From: Clostridiales bacterium | GTDB lineage: Bacteria > Bacillota > Clostridia > Oscillospirales > Acutalibacteraceae | Length of the DNA: 64,000 nucleotides | Direction of reading: 5' to 3' | Assembly (NCBI GenBank): GCA_019422525.1 | Contig: JAHZDE010000009.1 | Coordinates: 1 to 64,000, forward strand | In this document: in pieces, positions 36,345-47,336 of the stretch | How the letters are laid out: every line of letters begins with the position of its first letter | Position numbering within the stretch: the stretch's first letter is position 1 | Notes under the pieces: generated by a model | What the model was told of the DNA's origin: nothing | The model's database searches: none | Seen by the model: only the letters and a program-made list of their open reading frames with translations | Translations under genes and position numbers: made by a program

Positions 36345-39179
36345 TCAACCATGCAAGATTCGCTTCAAATATTGACCTGTATAGGAGCTTTCCACTTGCG
36401 CCACCTGTTCCGGTGTGCCGCAGGCCACAATTTGGCCACCTCGGTCTCCGCCCTCAGGACCGAGGTCAATGATATAGTCTGCCGTTTTAATCAAATCCAG
36501 ATTATGCTCGATAACCAATACCGTATTCCCGGCGTCCACCAGCTTTTGCAGCACCTGGATTAACTTGTGGACATCCGCAATGTGCAGGCCCGTAGTAGGC
36601 TCGTCCAAAATATAAATGGTGCGGCCGGTAGCGCGTTTGCTCAGTTCGGTTGCCAACTTTACCCGCTGGGCTTCGCCGCCGGAAAGAGTGGTGGCAGGCT
36701 GGCCAATTTTAATATAGCCCAGCCCCACGTCCTGCAAGGTTTGCAGCTTCCGGGCAATTTTGGGCACAGCTGAGAAGAATTCAACGCCCTCTTCGACTGT
36801 CATTTCCAAAACGTCATGAATATTTTTTCCTTTATAATGGATTTCCAACGTTTCCCGGTTGTACCGTTTTCCTTTGCACACATCACATGGCACATAAACA
36901 TCCGGCAGGAAGTGCATTTCGATTTTTAGGATACCGTCGCCCTGACAGGCTTCGCAGCGGCCACCCTTTACATTAAAAGAGAACCGTCCGGAAGTAAAGC
37001 CCCGCAGTTTGGCATCCTGGGTGCTGGCAAACAGCTCTCGAATATCGGTAAAAACGCCGGTATAGGTGGCAGGATTCGAACGTGGGGTGCGTCCAATGGG
37101 CGCCTGGTTGATTTGAATAACCTTATCCAGATGCTCCAGTCCCTTGATGGATTTGTGTGCGCCGGCTCTCCCCTTTGCTCCGTTGAGTTCTACCGCCAGA
37201 TGCTTATATAGAATCTCGTTAATCAACGAGGATTTCCCCGAGCCGGATACGCCAGTAACGCAGACAAATTCTCCCAAGGGGATTTCAACAGAAATATTTT
37301 TCAAATTGTTCTGTGTTGCGCCGATAATCTTTAGTTTTTTCCCATTACCCTTTCTGCGCTCTGTAGGAATCTCAATTTTCCGGCGGCCGGAAAGATACTG
37401 GCCGGTGATGGATTCCTCACAATCCAAAATTCCGGACACCGGGCCGTTATAAATCACATTGCCGCCATGAATCCCCGCACCGGGTCCGATATCTACAATA
37501 TGGTCGGCCGCGCGCATGGTATCCTCGTCGTGCTCCACCACCAAAACTGTGTTGCCCAAATCACGCAAGTGCTTGAGGGTGGCAAGCAGCTTGTCATTAT
37601 CCCGCTGATGTAGGCCGATGCTGGGCTCGTCCAGAATATACAGAACTCCCATCAAAGAGGAGCCAATTTGGGTCGCCAACCGGATTCGCTGGCTTTCGCC
37701 GCCGGACAGCGTACCGGAGGAGCGGGACAAAGTGAGGTATTCCAGTCCCACGCTTTTCAAAAAGCCCAAGCGGGAACGGATTTCTTTTAAAATGGTGGCA
37801 GCGATGGCGGCATCCCGGCCGGAAAGCTCCAAATGCTCGAAGAAATTCAGCGCGTCGGAAACAGACAAATCGCACAGCTGTGCAATATTCAGCCCGCCTA
37901 CTGTAACCGCCAAACTAACCGGAGAAAGCCGCTGCCCATGACAGGCATCACAGGGAATGGCGCTCATATAATTTTCGATTTCCTCTTTAATCCAACTACT
38001 TTGGGTATCCCGGAACCGGCGTTCCAGATTATTGATGATACCCTCGAATTCCACCTTGTATTTGCCGCTTCCGTACTCATTTTCCCGCACCACTTCAAAC
38101 TTTTCACCTTTGGTGCCATACAGCAGAATATCCACAATTTCCGAAGGCAGCTCACCAATGGGAGTATCCAGCGAAAAGCCGAAGTGTTTTGCCAGGCCCT
38201 TCATATACATGGCAGCGATAGTACTTCCCTCCATAGCCCAGCCACTGGCTTTCAGACCGCCTTTATTGATAGACAGTTTCTTATCAGGGATAATCAAATC
38301 TGGATCAATCTTCATAAACACGCCCAGCCCAGTACATTTTGGGCAGGCACCGAAGGGATTATTAAAAGAGAACATTCGGGGTGACAGTTCTTCCACACTA
38401 ATGCCGTGTTCCGGGCAAGCGTAGTTCTGGGAAAAGAGAATATCCTCGTCCCCTTCCGGTTTCATCACATTGACGATAATCAGCCCGCCTGCCAGCGAAG
38501 AGGCGGTTTCTAAAGAATCCGCCAGACGAGAGCGAATATCAGGCCGAATAACCAGACGATCCACCACAATTTCGATATTATGCTTTTTGTTTTTCTCCAG
38601 CTTGATAGTTTCAGACAAGTCATACAGAATTCCATCTGCACGGACACGGACAAAGCCGCCTTTCCGGGCTGCATTTAATTCTTTGACATGCTCTCCCTTT
38701 CGACCACGGACAATAGGTGCCATAACCTGAATTTTGGTCCGCTCCGGTAATGCCAATACCTGGTCTACAATTTGGTCAATGGTTTGCTGTTTAATTTCCC
38801 TGCCACATATCGGGCAGTGAGGAACACCTACGCGGGCGTAGAGCAAACGCAGGTAGTCATAAATCTCAGTAACCGTACCAACGGTAGAACGAGGGTTTTT
38901 CGAGGTGGTTTTTTGGTCAATGGAAATAGCCGGAGAAAGCCCCTCAATATAATCCACATCGGGTTTTTCCATTTGTCCCAAAAATTGCCGCGCATAGGAG
39001 GAAAGGGATTCCACATAGCGGCGCTGGCCTTCAGCATAGATGGTATCAAAAGCAAGGGATGACTTTCCCGAGCCGGAAAGGCCGGTGAGCACAACCAGTT
39101 TGTCTCTTGGGATGGAGAGACTAATATTTTTCAGATTGTGTTCTCTTGCCCCTTTAATGGTCAGATTTTTGGTATCCAT
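36345..39179 (-). CDS. uvrA: Excinuclease ABC subunit A
   Basis: DNA damage-recognition ATPase of 944 aa. Two ABC modules: Walker A motifs [12 protein letters not shown] (near 31) and [12 protein letters not shown] (near 640), two ABC signatures ([22 protein letters not shown]), and zinc-binding CPICGR, CPEHG...CPKC and C-terminal CEACQGDG...CDVC clusters. Full length. It follows uvrB by 35 nt and shares its promoter. Confidence 0.97.
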   Translation of the reverse strand: MDTKNLTIKGAREHNLKNISLSIPRDKLVVLTGLSGSGKSSLAFDTIYAEGQRRYVESLSSYARQFLGQMEKPDVDYIEGLSPAISIDQKTTSKNPRSTVGTVTEIYDYLRLLYARVGVPHCPICGREIKQQTIDQIVDQVLALPERTKIQVMAPIVRGRKGEHVKELNAARKGGFVRVRADGILYDLSETIKLEKNKKHNIEIVVDRLVIRPDIRSRLADSLETASSLAGGLIIVNVMKPEGDEDILFSQNYACPEHGISVEELSPRMFSFNNPFGACPKCTGLGVFMKIDPDLIIPDKKLSINKGGLKASGWAMEGSTIAAMYMKGLAKHFGFSLDTPIGELPSEIVDILLYGTKGEKFEVVRENEYGSGKYKVEFEGIINNLERRFRDTQSSWIKEEIENYMSAIPCDACHGQRLSPVSLAVTVGGLNIAQLCDLSVSDALNFFEHLELSGRDAAIAATILKEIRSRLGFLKSVGLEYLTLSRSSGTLSGGESQRIRLATQIGSSLMGVLYILDEPSIGLHQRDNDKLLATLKHLRDLGNTVLVVEHDEDTMRAADHIVDIGPGAGIHGGNVIYNGPVSGILDCEESITGQYLSGRRKIEIPTERRKGNGKKLKIIGATQNNLKNISVEIPLGEFVCVTGVSGSGKSSLINEILYKHLAVELNGAKGRAGAHKSIKGLEHLDKVIQINQAPIGRTPRSNPATYTGVFTDIRELFASTQDAKLRGFTSGRFSFNVKGGRCEACQGDGILKIEMHFLPDVYVPCDVCKGKRYNRETLEIHYKGKNIHDVLEMTVEEGVEFFSAVPKIARKLQTLQDVGLGYIKIGQPATTLSGGEAQRVKLATELSKRATGRTIYILDEPTTGLHIADVHKLIQVLQKLVDAGNTVLVIEHNLDLIKTADYIIDLGPEGGDRGGQIVACGTPEQVAQVESSYTGQYLKRILHG

Positions 39180-39214
39180 TTCTGTGGTTCCTCCTATATG
39201 GAAAATGTTAGGGA

Positions 39215-41197
39215 TTATTTCCCCTCCTGTAGTTCCTTAATTTTATCCCGCAAATAAGCAGCGTGCTCGAATTCCAGCAACTTTGCGGCAGCTTTCATTT
39301 CCTTGGTCAGCTTCTCAATCTCCTGGCGGCGTTCAATAGCGGAAAGTTTTCTCTTCTTTTTCTTCCCCTTGCCGTCTTCCTTATGCGTGGAGATTTCCAG
39401 CACTTCCGCCACTTTCTTCATAATTGTCTGGGGGACAATACCGTGTTCTTCGTTATATTTTATCTGGATTTCCCGGCGACGTACGGTTTCCCGGATGGCG
39501 TTTTCCATGGACGGTGTTACCGAATCGGCATACATGATGACCTTGCCCTCTGCGTTTCGGGCGGCACGGCCAATGGTCTGAATCAAAGACCGTTCGCTGC
39601 GCAGGAATCCCTCTTTGTCTGCGTCCAGAATGGCCACCAGCGACACCTCGGGAATATCAAGTCCTTCCCGCAACAGGTTAATACCGACCAGCACGTCAAA
39701 TTCACCCAAACGCAGGTCACGAATAATCTCCATACGCTCTACAGTATCTACATCATGATGCATATACCGCACACGAATCCCCATATTATCGAGAAAGTCT
39801 GTCAAATCCTCAGCCATTTTCTTGGTCAGGGTTGTTACTAACACTCGCTGCCCTTTGGCAGTGCGCAGATTGATTTCAGAAATCAAATCATCAATCTGGC
39901 CTTCTGTAGGTTTCACTTCAATTTCCGGGTCCAGCAGGCCTGTGGGGCGGATGACCTGCTCTACTATCTGCGTGGATTTTTCCAGTTCCAAATCGCCGGG
40001 AGTTGCACTAACGAAAATCACCTGATTGATATGATTATAAAACTCGTCAAAATTTAAAGGCCGGTTATCATAAGCTGAAGGCAGGCGGAAGCCATAATCA
40101 ATCAGAGCTGCTTTCCGCGCTCGGTCTCCGGCATACATCGCCCGTACCTGGGGAAGAGTTACGTGAGACTCATCTACCATGAGCAGGAAATCATCAGGAA
40201 AATAGTCAATCAGCGTAAAAGGTGCACTGCCGGGCTTTCTGCCTGACATAATGCGGGAATAATTCTCGATACCCTTACAAAAGCCAATTTCCGTCAGCAT
40301 TTCGATGTCATATTGTGTACGCTGTTCAATCCGCTGGGCTTCAACGAGTTTGTCGTGTTCCTTAAAATATTTGACCCGCTCCACCATTTCCGCTTCAATT
40401 TCTTTTACGGCTTGCAGCATCTTTTCCCGTGGGACAATATAGTGAGAAGCGGGATAAATAGCCACGTGTTTCAATTCCGCTTTGAATTCACCAGTAAGAG
40501 AATTGATTTCGGAAATCCGGTCGATTTCGTCTCCAAAAAATTCTACCCGAATCACAGTGTCATTGGACTGTGCCGGAAAGATTTCTACCACGTCTCCCCG
40601 AACGCGGAATTTATTTCGGGTAAAGTTGATGTCGTTGCGCTCATACTGAATTTCTACTAGTTTACGCAGCAAATCGTCCCGGCTCTTTTCCATGCCGGGG
40701 CGCAAGGAAATAACCATGGTACGGTAATCAATAGGGTCACCCAAACTATAGATACAGGAAACACTGGCCACAATAATGACATCTCGACGTTCTGAAAGAG
40801 CTGAGGTGGCAGAGTGGCGGAGTTTGTCGATTTCGTCATTGATGGCGGAATCCTTTTCTATATAAGTATCTGTTGTGGCAATATAAGCTTCCGGCTGATA
40901 ATAGTCATAATAAGAAACAAAGTATTCCACCGCATTATTAGGAAAGAATTCCCGAAATTCGGAGCATAGCTGGGCAGCCAGCGTTTTGTTGTGAGCCAAT
41001 ACTAAAGTAGGACGATTTACTTGAGCGATAATATTCGCCATAGTAAAGGTTTTGCCGGAACCAGTCACGCCCAGCAAGGTTTGCTCTTTATCGCCCCGAT
41101 TCAGCCCTTCCACCAGTTGTGCAATAGCTTGAGGCTGGTCACCAGTGGGCTTATAGGGGGAAACTAGCTGAAATCGGTCTTCATGTATCTCACTCAT
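39215..41197 (-). CDS. uvrB: Excinuclease ABC subunit B
   Basis: Helicase-like damage-verification subunit of 660 aa. Walker [11 protein letters not shown] near residue 45, the beta-hairpin [14 protein letters not shown]-like DESHV and helicase motif [11 protein letters not shown] are present, and a C-terminal UVR domain ([18 protein letters not shown]) binds UvrA or UvrC. ATG 41197 (MSEIHEDRF) follows AAGGAGGG; an upstream in-frame ATG would add an atypical 33-residue extension. A LexA-like box lies at the promoter. Confidence 0.97.
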   Translation of the reverse strand: MSEIHEDRFQLVSPYKPTGDQPQAIAQLVEGLNRGDKEQTLLGVTGSGKTFTMANIIAQVNRPTLVLAHNKTLAAQLCSEFREFFPNNAVEYFVSYYDYYQPEAYIATTDTYIEKDSAINDEIDKLRHSATSALSERRDVIIVASVSCIYSLGDPIDYRTMVISLRPGMEKSRDDLLRKLVEIQYERNDINFTRNKFRVRGDVVEIFPAQSNDTVIRVEFFGDEIDRISEINSLTGEFKAELKHVAIYPASHYIVPREKMLQAVKEIEAEMVERVKYFKEHDKLVEAQRIEQRTQYDIEMLTEIGFCKGIENYSRIMSGRKPGSAPFTLIDYFPDDFLLMVDESHVTLPQVRAMYAGDRARKAALIDYGFRLPSAYDNRPLNFDEFYNHINQVIFVSATPGDLELEKSTQIVEQVIRPTGLLDPEIEVKPTEGQIDDLISEINLRTAKGQRVLVTTLTKKMAEDLTDFLDNMGIRVRYMHHDVDTVERMEIIRDLRLGEFDVLVGINLLREGLDIPEVSLVAILDADKEGFLRSERSLIQTIGRAARNAEGKVIMYADSVTPSMENAIRETVRRREIQIKYNEEHGIVPQTIMKKVAEVLEISTHKEDGKGKKKKRKLSAIERRQEIEKLTKEMKAAAKLLEFEHAAYLRDKIKELQEGK

Positions 41198-41248
41198 AAA
41201 AGCCCTCCTTTTTGGCTGTAAAACGCATTTTTCTTCTGTTTTATAAAA

Positions 41249-41262
41249 CGAACATTTGTGCT
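41249..41262 (-). promoter_or_regulatory. LexA-like (SOS) box at the uvrB promoter
   Basis: CGAACATTTGTGCT on the plus strand. Compared with the Firmicute consensus CGAAC-N4-GTTCG, one half is perfect and the other matches 3 of 5. It lies at the expected transcription start, where LexA would block uvrBA. Confidence 0.5.
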
Positions 41263-41267
41263 TTATC

Positions 41268-41296
41268 ATATTACCGCTTTCTTTTTTATTTGTCAA
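41268..41296 (-). promoter_or_regulatory. SigA-type promoter of uvrBA
   Basis: On the reverse strand TTGACA (41296-41291), a 17-nt spacer and TAATAT (41273-41268). Confidence 0.8.
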
Positions 41297-41331
41297 CGGA
41301 TTTGAGCAAACTATGCATGGAAGAGAAAGAT

Positions 41332-41373
41332 AAAAAAACCGGCCGCCCGAAAAATTTTCAGACTGCCGGTTTT
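41332..41373 (-). terminator. Terminator of csoR-copA
   Basis: AAAACCGGC (41335-41343) pairs with GCCGGTTTT (41365-41373); on the reverse strand a seven-T run follows. It starts 13 nt after the copA stop. Confidence 0.88.
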
Positions 41374-41385
41374 CAGCTTTTTTGA

Positions 41386-43998
41386 TTATACGCTGGCGGT
41401 ATAACCTGCTTCGGTTACAGCATCTATCAACACCTGGTCCGGAACATCTTTGGACAGAGTAACGGTGGCCTGCTTCTTTTCCAAATCGGCAACCGCCTCT
41501 TCAACACCGTCAATAGCGCTGAGGGCCTTTTCTACGTGCATTTTGCAGTGTGCACACATCATACCTTCTACAGACAATACTTTTTTCATGGAACAGACTC
41601 CTTTCATATTCTCCGATGTAGTATCGGAATTTTCTTCTGCTGCTGGTATAACCGGACAGGCAGTTGCTTCTTTTGCAGGGATAGTTTCTTCCGGGAGAAC
41701 CGCCGGTGCTTTGCGCCTAAAAAAGCGCAGACGCAGGGCATTGGTCACCACGCACACCGAGCTCAGGCTCATAGCCGCCGAACCAATCATGGGGCTTAGG
41801 CGGATGGCAAAGGCTGGGAACAGTGCGCCTGCCGCCACGGGGATTCCGAGGATATTATAGAAAAATGCCCAGAACAGGTTCATGTGGATATTTCTGACCA
41901 CGGCACGGCTTAGTTCGATTGCTGCCGCTGCATCGTTCAGAGAATCCTTCATGAGCACCACATCCGCCGATTCAATGGCGATATCGGTTCCCGCTCCAAT
42001 GGCAATTCCTATATCTGCACGGGTAAGGGCCGGTGCGTCGTTGATTCCGTCACCTACCATCGCGACTTTGCGGCCTTTTTCCTGTAAAGCGCGGATGTGG
42101 GCCTCTTTTTCTGTGGGCAGCACATCCGAAATGGCGGTTTCAATGTTCAGCTCTTTCCGAATCGCTTCGGCAGTCATGCGGTTATCTCCGGTAAGCATGA
42201 CCACGTGCAATCCCAGATCTTTAAATCGACGGATAGCGGCGCGGCTTGTTTCTCGAATCGTATCGGCTACCGCGATGATTCCCGCCAACTTGCCGTCGCA
42301 GGCAAAGAGCAGCGGAGTTTTTCCCGCCTGCGCCAGCGTCTCTATTTCCTTTTGAACAGCATCTACCGAAAGGCCATTTTCTTTCAGAAAAGCGGTATTT
42401 CCGGCAAGCCAGCTTTTTCCCGCAATTTGGGCACGCACGCCCCGACCAGAAACCGCTTCGAAAGAATCTGCCCGCAGGGAGGGAACGCCCGCCTGCTGTG
42501 CATATTCCACCACAGCCTGTGCCAGCGGGTGCTCGCTCCCAATTTCTGCGGCGGCGGCCTGCGCCAGAAATTCCTGCTGAGACAGGCCTTCTTCCAGCAC
42601 CAGAACATCGGTGACAGACGGTTTTCCCGAAGTAATGGTGCCGGTTTTATCCAGCACAATGGTATCGACGTTGTGGAGATTTTCAAGGCTTTCCGCAGAC
42701 TTGATGAGGATGCCCATTTCCGCCGCTTTTCCGGTTCCCACCATAATAGCCACCGGCGTTGCCAGTCCCAGCGCACACGGGCAGGAAATCACCAGCACGG
42801 CGATGGCATTAGATAGGGCGAATTCAAAGCCCGCTCCGGCAATCATCCAGACAATTGCCGTCAGGATGGCGATTCCGATGACTACCGGCACAAACACACC
42901 GCTGACTTTGTCGGCCAGCCGGGCGATGGGCGCTTTGGAGTTGCCCGCTTCATCCACCAGACGGATAATCTGTGCCAATGTGGTGTCCTCCCCCACGCGG
43001 GAAGCGTGGAAGCGGAAAGAGCCGTTGCGGTTGATGGTGGCGGAAATGACGGTATCGCCCGGGTTTTTCTCCACGGGGATGCTCTCACCGGTAATGGCGG
43101 ACTGGTCCACATAGCCGGTACCCTCTGTCACCACGCCGTCTACAGGGATCCCTTCGCCGGGACGGATGACAATGAGGTCTCCGGAGAGCACCTGCTCCGC
43201 CGGGATGGTTACCTCTTCCCCGCCGCGGACTACCACAGCGGTTTTGGGCGCGAGGTCGATGAGCTTTCCCAATGCATCGGAGGTTTTGGCTTTGGAACGG
43301 GCTTCGAGATATTTTCCCACCGTTACCAGCGTCAGAATCATAGCGGCGGATTCAAAATACAGCGCGTGGGCGTATTCATGCACTAGCCCCATTTCCCCAT
43401 GTCCAAAGCCATAGGCCATGCGGAACATGGCGAACAGGCCATAGAGCAGCGAAGCGCCGGAGCCGATTGCCACTAACGAATCCATATTGGGCGCCCGGTG
43501 CAGCAGGGATTTGAAGCCGTTCTGATAAAAATGCCGGTTGATGAACAGAATCGGGATGGTGAGAAGCAGCTGCAAAAGCGCCGACACCATGGCGTTTTCG
43601 ATTCCCAGCAAGAACCCCGGCACCGGCAAAGATAGCATAGCGCCCATAGCGACATACATTAGCGGCACCAACAGGATAATGGAAGAAACCAGCCTGCGTT
43701 TCATAGCCTTCTGGCTTTCGTCTGCATGGGACTGCCGCGCCTGCCATTCACTGCGGAAGGTGCCGATTTTCTCTTCCTTTTTTCCGTTTATCGGGCATGC
43801 GCCATATCCAATCCCTTCTACGGCCTGCACAATGGCCTGTTCATCTACTTCGTTTTCATCGTAGGAGACCGTCATCTGGTTGGCCAGAAGGCTGACATTT
43901 ACTTCTTCCACGCCCTCCAGCTTTTGGACACATCGAGTCACATTGGCCTGGCACGCGGCACAGGTCATGCCGGTCACCTGATATTTTTCTGTTTTCAC
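41386..43998 (-). CDS. copA: Copper-translocating P1B-type ATPase with C-terminal CopZ-like domain
   Basis: Copper exporter of 870 aa. An N-terminal heavy-metal domain has CAAC (Cys13, Cys16 in GMTCAACQ). Eight transmembrane helices carry the metal-binding CPC in [13 protein letters not shown]. The phosphorylation site DKTGTITSG and the ATP-site [12 protein letters not shown] are present. After a linker (about 775-810) a second heavy-metal domain with CAHC ([11 protein letters not shown]) forms the C terminus, an unusual position. GTG 43998 follows AGAGAGGTG and is favoured over TTG 44019. The last domain has its own AAAGGAG and ATG 41589. Confidence 0.93.
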   Translation of the reverse strand: MKTEKYQVTGMTCAACQANVTRCVQKLEGVEEVNVSLLANQMTVSYDENEVDEQAIVQAVEGIGYGACPINGKKEEKIGTFRSEWQARQSHADESQKAMKRRLVSSIILLVPLMYVAMGAMLSLPVPGFLLGIENAMVSALLQLLLTIPILFINRHFYQNGFKSLLHRAPNMDSLVAIGSGASLLYGLFAMFRMAYGFGHGEMGLVHEYAHALYFESAAMILTLVTVGKYLEARSKAKTSDALGKLIDLAPKTAVVVRGGEEVTIPAEQVLSGDLIVIRPGEGIPVDGVVTEGTGYVDQSAITGESIPVEKNPGDTVISATINRNGSFRFHASRVGEDTTLAQIIRLVDEAGNSKAPIARLADKVSGVFVPVVIGIAILTAIVWMIAGAGFEFALSNAIAVLVISCPCALGLATPVAIMVGTGKAAEMGILIKSAESLENLHNVDTIVLDKTGTITSGKPSVTDVLVLEEGLSQQEFLAQAAAAEIGSEHPLAQAVVEYAQQAGVPSLRADSFEAVSGRGVRAQIAGKSWLAGNTAFLKENGLSVDAVQKEIETLAQAGKTPLLFACDGKLAGIIAVADTIRETSRAAIRRFKDLGLHVVMLTGDNRMTAEAIRKELNIETAISDVLPTEKEAHIRALQEKGRKVAMVGDGINDAPALTRADIGIAIGAGTDIAIESADVVLMKDSLNDAAAAIELSRAVVRNIHMNLFWAFFYNILGIPVAAGALFPAFAIRLSPMIGSAAMSLSSVCVVTNALRLRFFRRKAPAVLPEETIPAKEATACPVIPAAEENSDTTSENMKGVCSMKKVLSVEGMMCAHCKMHVEKALSAIDGVEEAVADLEKKQATVTLSKDVPDQVLIDAVTEAGYTASV
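41587..41604 (-). promoter_or_regulatory. Internal ribosome-binding site and start for a CopZ-like chaperone
   Basis: On the reverse strand AAAGGAG (41604-41598), 8 nt, then ATG 41589-41587, in frame with copA (codon 804). Initiation here gives a 67-aa protein, 41589 to 41386, starting [15 protein letters not shown], the size and pattern of CopZ. Confidence 0.65.
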
Positions 43999-44039
43999 AG
44001 GATTCACCTCTCTTTTCAAAGTACATTACAAACCTGTGA

Positions 44040-44387
44040 TTATTTTAATTTCTTAATCAGTTCCAGCACTTCATCCACTATCTGGGTATTTCCCTTCTGG
44101 ATTTCTTCTACCACGCAGGTTTCCAGATGGCTTTGCAGCACTGCATAGCCAAAAGCCTGCAGGGCGCTCTCTACAGCGGCCACCTGGATGAGAATATCGC
44201 CGCAATAGCGGTTGTCATCCAGCATTTTGCTGATTCCATTCAGCTGGCCGGTCATCCTCTTGATACGGTTTTGCAGCTGGCGAAGTTCTTTCTCCTCGCG
44301 CGGGGTGGATTTATGACGGCAGCAGCAGGTTTTCTCTTCACAAGAAACTGCTTGTACTTCATCCGATTTCAATTCATAATTTTCCAT
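44040..44387 (-). CDS. csoR: Copper-sensing transcriptional repressor CsoR
   Basis: DUF156-family repressor of 115 aa. The Cu(I) ligands Cys-His-Cys are visible in DNRYCGDIL, LQSHLETC. A Cys/His-rich N-terminal extension (CEEKTCCCRH) precedes the core helix and could add metal contacts. Copper binding releases CsoR from DNA and opens csoR-copA transcription. It is immediately upstream of copA with two matching operators in front. Confidence 0.93.
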   Translation of the reverse strand: MENYELKSDEVQAVSCEEKTCCCRHKSTPREEKELRQLQNRIKRMTGQLNGISKMLDDNRYCGDILIQVAAVESALQAFGYAVLQSHLETCVVEEIQKGNTQIVDEVLELIKKLK

Positions 44388-44402
44388 CTTCTGCCTCCTT
44401 AT

Positions 44403-44419
44403 ATACCCCGTAGGGGTAT
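44403..44419. promoter_or_regulatory. CsoR operator 1
   Basis: ATACCCCGTAGGGGTAT, a 17-bp palindrome of the CsoR type between the -10 box and the csoR ribosome site. Confidence 0.85.
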
Positions 44420-44432
44420 TTGAGATGCTTTT

Positions 44433-44461
44433 ATTATAATACCCTATGGGGGTATTTTCAA
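44433..44461 (-). promoter_or_regulatory. Promoter of csoR-copA
   Basis: On the reverse strand TTGAAA (44461-44456), exactly 17 nt, TATAAT (44438-44433). The spacer is operator 2. Confidence 0.85.
44439..44455. promoter_or_regulatory. CsoR operator 2 filling the promoter spacer
   Basis: ATACCCTATGGGGGTAT, palindromic with two mismatches, occupies precisely the 17 bp between -35 and -10. Confidence 0.85.
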
Positions 44462-44498
44462 GTGTTTTTTAAATTTATTTTGGAACCTTTTGCGATTC

Positions 44499-44527
44499 TT
44501 TACATTTACCATTTCATTTGCTATCAT
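44499..44527 (+). promoter_or_regulatory. Promoter of the GH32 gene
   Basis: TTTACA (44499-44504), a 17-nt spacer and TATCAT (44522-44527), 44 nt before the start codon. Confidence 0.55.
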
Positions 44528-44571
44528 GATACCGAACAAATTGAACGCCAAAAAGGAAAGGGGAACGATTT

Positions 44572-45930
44572 ATGAGCAGTCCTGCACCCAGAAATTTTCG
44601 TCCAAAACTTCATTTTACCCCGCCCTCCATGTGGATGAACGACCCGAACGGCCTGTTCTATGCATACGGGACTTATCATCTATACTATCAATATAACCCT
44701 GACGATACCGTTTGGGGGCCGATGCATTGGGGACATGCTGTTTCGAAAGATTTGTACCACTGGGAACACTGCCCTATTGCTATGGAGCCCGATGAGCTGG
44801 GTACGATTTTCAGCGGATGTGCGGTACTGGATAGCAAAAATGTGAGCGGGTTTGGAAAGAATGGCTGTTCCCCGCTGCTGATTTTCTATACCAATGACGG
44901 CAAATGTGAGTGTCAAAGCATGGCCTATAGCCTGGACGGCGGCATGACCTTTACACGCTATTCTGGGAACCCGGTTCTCGGAAATCCCGGCTTGAAAGAT
45001 TATCGTGACCCAAAAGTGTTTCGCAATCCGGTGCGTGGCGGTTATAGTATGATCGTCTCGGCACATGACCGTGCGATGTTCTATCATTCCACAGATTTGA
45101 AACACTGGGAAAAAACCGGGGAATGTAAGCTCACTCCCAAACAGATTCACAACGCTGATGTTTGGGAATGTCCGGACATCTTTCCGATGGAATTTGGCGG
45201 GAAAACCGTGTGGGTACTGGTGGTCAGTATGATCTTTTTGGGGGAAGGCCACGAAAACCACATGCTGTACCTGACCGGTACTTTTGACGGTGACACCTTC
45301 CTGCCAGACGAAGGCGCCATTGCAGAACGGGTAGATTGCGGTTTTGATTACTACGCTGGTTCCACCTATTGGGGAACAGATGAAAGAATTCTGATTGCCT
45401 GGGAAAATTGCCCGGACTATGCGGGCCAGGTTCCCACTGGTGAATACTGTGGCCAAATGAGTTTACCGCGTGTCCTCCATTTGCAGGAAACGCCGACCGG
45501 CAAAAAGCTGGCAGCACACCCCTTCGGCATGGAAAAAATCTTTGAAGATGCCAAGCCCTTTGATGGCTGTTTGACGGGCGAAACCTTTGCCCTGCGTATT
45601 AGCGGTGAAGGCAGTGGTTCCGTCACACTTGAGAACGATTTTGGCGAGCGTGTGACCTTTGGCGTTGATGAAGAAAACCATGTCTATGTAGACCGCAGCG
45701 CTTCCTCTGCTCTACAAGTCAACAACCCGAGCTGGCCTTTGATGCAGAAAAGTTGCCAGCCCCGTTTTTATCATGGCCGCTGGACGATTGACGCTGTGTT
45801 TGATGTCAGTGTGCTGGAACTGTATTGTGATGACGGTACCCGCTGTTTTTCTAACCTTCTTTTTCCCACGCACCCTTATAAACGGGCAGTATCCCAGGGG
45901 AATTGCCAAATCGCATTTGCAGCGCTTTAA
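44572..45930 (+). CDS. Glycoside hydrolase family 32 protein (sucrose-6-phosphate hydrolase / beta-fructosidase)
   Basis: GH32 enzyme of 452 aa that cleaves beta-fructosides such as sucrose, sucrose-6-phosphate or short fructans. The five-bladed propeller carries the nucleophile block WMNDPNG (Asp24), the RDP motif (DYRDPKVF) and the acid/base EC motif (VWECPDIFP). A C-terminal beta-sandwich follows. No signal peptide, so it is probably cytoplasmic. No sugar transporter, PTS or fructokinase gene is adjacent, so substrate choice is not visible. Confidence 0.93.
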   Translation: MSSPAPRNFRPKLHFTPPSMWMNDPNGLFYAYGTYHLYYQYNPDDTVWGPMHWGHAVSKDLYHWEHCPIAMEPDELGTIFSGCAVLDSKNVSGFGKNGCSPLLIFYTNDGKCECQSMAYSLDGGMTFTRYSGNPVLGNPGLKDYRDPKVFRNPVRGGYSMIVSAHDRAMFYHSTDLKHWEKTGECKLTPKQIHNADVWECPDIFPMEFGGKTVWVLVVSMIFLGEGHENHMLYLTGTFDGDTFLPDEGAIAERVDCGFDYYAGSTYWGTDERILIAWENCPDYAGQVPTGEYCGQMSLPRVLHLQETPTGKKLAAHPFGMEKIFEDAKPFDGCLTGETFALRISGEGSGSVTLENDFGERVTFGVDEENHVYVDRSASSALQVNNPSWPLMQKSCQPRFYHGRWTIDAVFDVSVLELYCDDGTRCFSNLLFPTHPYKRAVSQGNCQIAFAAL

Positions 45931-45950
45931 ACGAAATATAATCATAATCA

Positions 45951-45990
45951 AAAAGGCTCCCACGGCGAATATCCGTGAGAGCCTTCTTTT
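45951..45990. terminator. Bidirectional terminator between the GH32 gene and thiC
   Basis: AAGGCTC plus CACGG (45953-45965) pairs with CCGTG plus GAGCCTT (45973-45985) around a short loop, with A and T runs on the flanks. Confidence 0.85.
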
Positions 45991-46010
45991 TATGATGATT
46001 TACTAAAACA

Positions 46011-47336
46011 TTATTCGCCGCAGCTGCCCTTTTCGGAGCAGAACTTCACGGTCTTTCCTTCCAGAATTAGGTTAGTGGTGCGAACGGCGCACATTTTGCC
46101 GCACATGGAGCAGGTGTGGCGCTCGGCGGGCGGTGTGGACTCATAATAGCGGCGGGCCTTGTCGGAGTCAAGGGCCAGACGGAACATTTCGTCCCAGTCC
46201 AGTTTGTGGCGGGCGGTGGACATTTCGTTGTCGCGGTCACGGGCTCCAGGCAGGCCGTTGGCAATGTCGGCGGCGTGGGCGGCAATTTTGGAAGCAATGA
46301 TGCCCTCCCGCACGTCGTCCAAATCGGGCAGGCGAAGATGCTCTGCAGGGGTGACATAGCACAGGAAATTGGCGCCGTTGGATGCGGCAATTGCTCCACC
46401 GATGGCAGACGTAATGTGGTCATAGCCGGGGGCAATGTCAGTGACAATGGGACCCAGTACATAGAAAGGGGCACCATGGCAAAGGCGTTTTTCCATCTGC
46501 ATATTGGCGGCAATTTCGTTCATAGCCATGTGGCCCGGGCCTTCCACCAGTACTTGTACATCCGCATCCCAAGCCCGCTTGGTCAGGTTTCCAATTTCAA
46601 TCAACTCGGAAATCTGACCTGCGTCGGAACTGTCATCAATACAGCCAGGGCGCAGAGCGTCGCCAATAGAGATGGTCACGTCATGGGCGCGGAGAATTTC
46701 CAAAACATCATCATACCGCTCAAAGAAGGGGTTCTCGTTACCGGTCATCATCATCCAAGCAAACAGCAGAGAGCCGCCGCGGGAAACAATATTCATGCGC
46801 CGTCCTTCCCGACGGAAAGCCTCTACTGCACGGCGGTTGATACCTGCATGAATGGTCATGAAGTCTACACCCTCTTTGGCGTGAGCCTCTACCACTTTGA
46901 GAAAATCATCGGCAGTAATGTCCAACAAATCCTTTTCCAGATAGCCAATAGCGTCATACATAGGCACCGTGCCAATCATGGCCGGGGAATACTCCACCAG
47001 CTTTTCACGGAATACACGAGTTTTGCCATAGTTGGAGAGGTCCATAATAGACTCCGCACCCATCTCCACGGACATTTTGACCTTGTTCATTTCCAGATCA
47101 TAGTCCTTGGCGTCGCCGGAAATACCCAGATTCACGTTGATTTTAGTGCGCAGTCCGTCGCCGATGCCCTCAGCAGAAAGCGAAGTGTGATGAATGTTGG
47201 CGGGAATAGCGATGGTACCGGCAGCAACACGCTCCCGTACCCATTCTGGCTCCCGATGCTCTTTCTCTGCCACCAGCTGAATCTGGGGGGTGATAATGCC
47301 TTTTTTGGCAGCTTCCATCTGAGTTTTATAGTTCAT
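46011..47336 (-). CDS. thiC: Phosphomethylpyrimidine synthase ThiC
   Basis: Radical SAM enzyme of 441 aa converting aminoimidazole ribotide to HMP-P. The C-terminal Fe-S motif [11 protein letters not shown] holds the three cluster cysteines, and [14 protein letters not shown] and EGPGH-type segments are typical. It is the short bacterial form without the N-terminal plant-like domain. ATG 47336 has AGGAGG 10 nt upstream; ATG 47345 abuts that site. It overlaps thiE by 11 nt and is the last gene of the operon. Confidence 0.96.
   Translation of the reverse strand: MNYKTQMEAAKKGIITPQIQLVAEKEHREPEWVRERVAAGTIAIPANIHHTSLSAEGIGDGLRTKINVNLGISGDAKDYDLEMNKVKMSVEMGAESIMDLSNYGKTRVFREKLVEYSPAMIGTVPMYDAIGYLEKDLLDITADDFLKVVEAHAKEGVDFMTIHAGINRRAVEAFRREGRRMNIVSRGGSLLFAWMMMTGNENPFFERYDDVLEILRAHDVTISIGDALRPGCIDDSSDAGQISELIEIGNLTKRAWDADVQVLVEGPGHMAMNEIAANMQMEKRLCHGAPFYVLGPIVTDIAPGYDHITSAIGGAIAASNGANFLCYVTPAEHLRLPDLDDVREGIIASKIAAHAADIANGLPGARDRDNEMSTARHKLDWDEMFRLALDSDKARRYYESTPPAERHTCSMCGKMCAVRTTNLILEGKTVKFCSEKGSCGE

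Noticed and set aside
44401..44456. Two similar GC-centred palindromes considered as mobile-element ends
   Set aside because: They match CsoR operators and sit in the csoR promoter.
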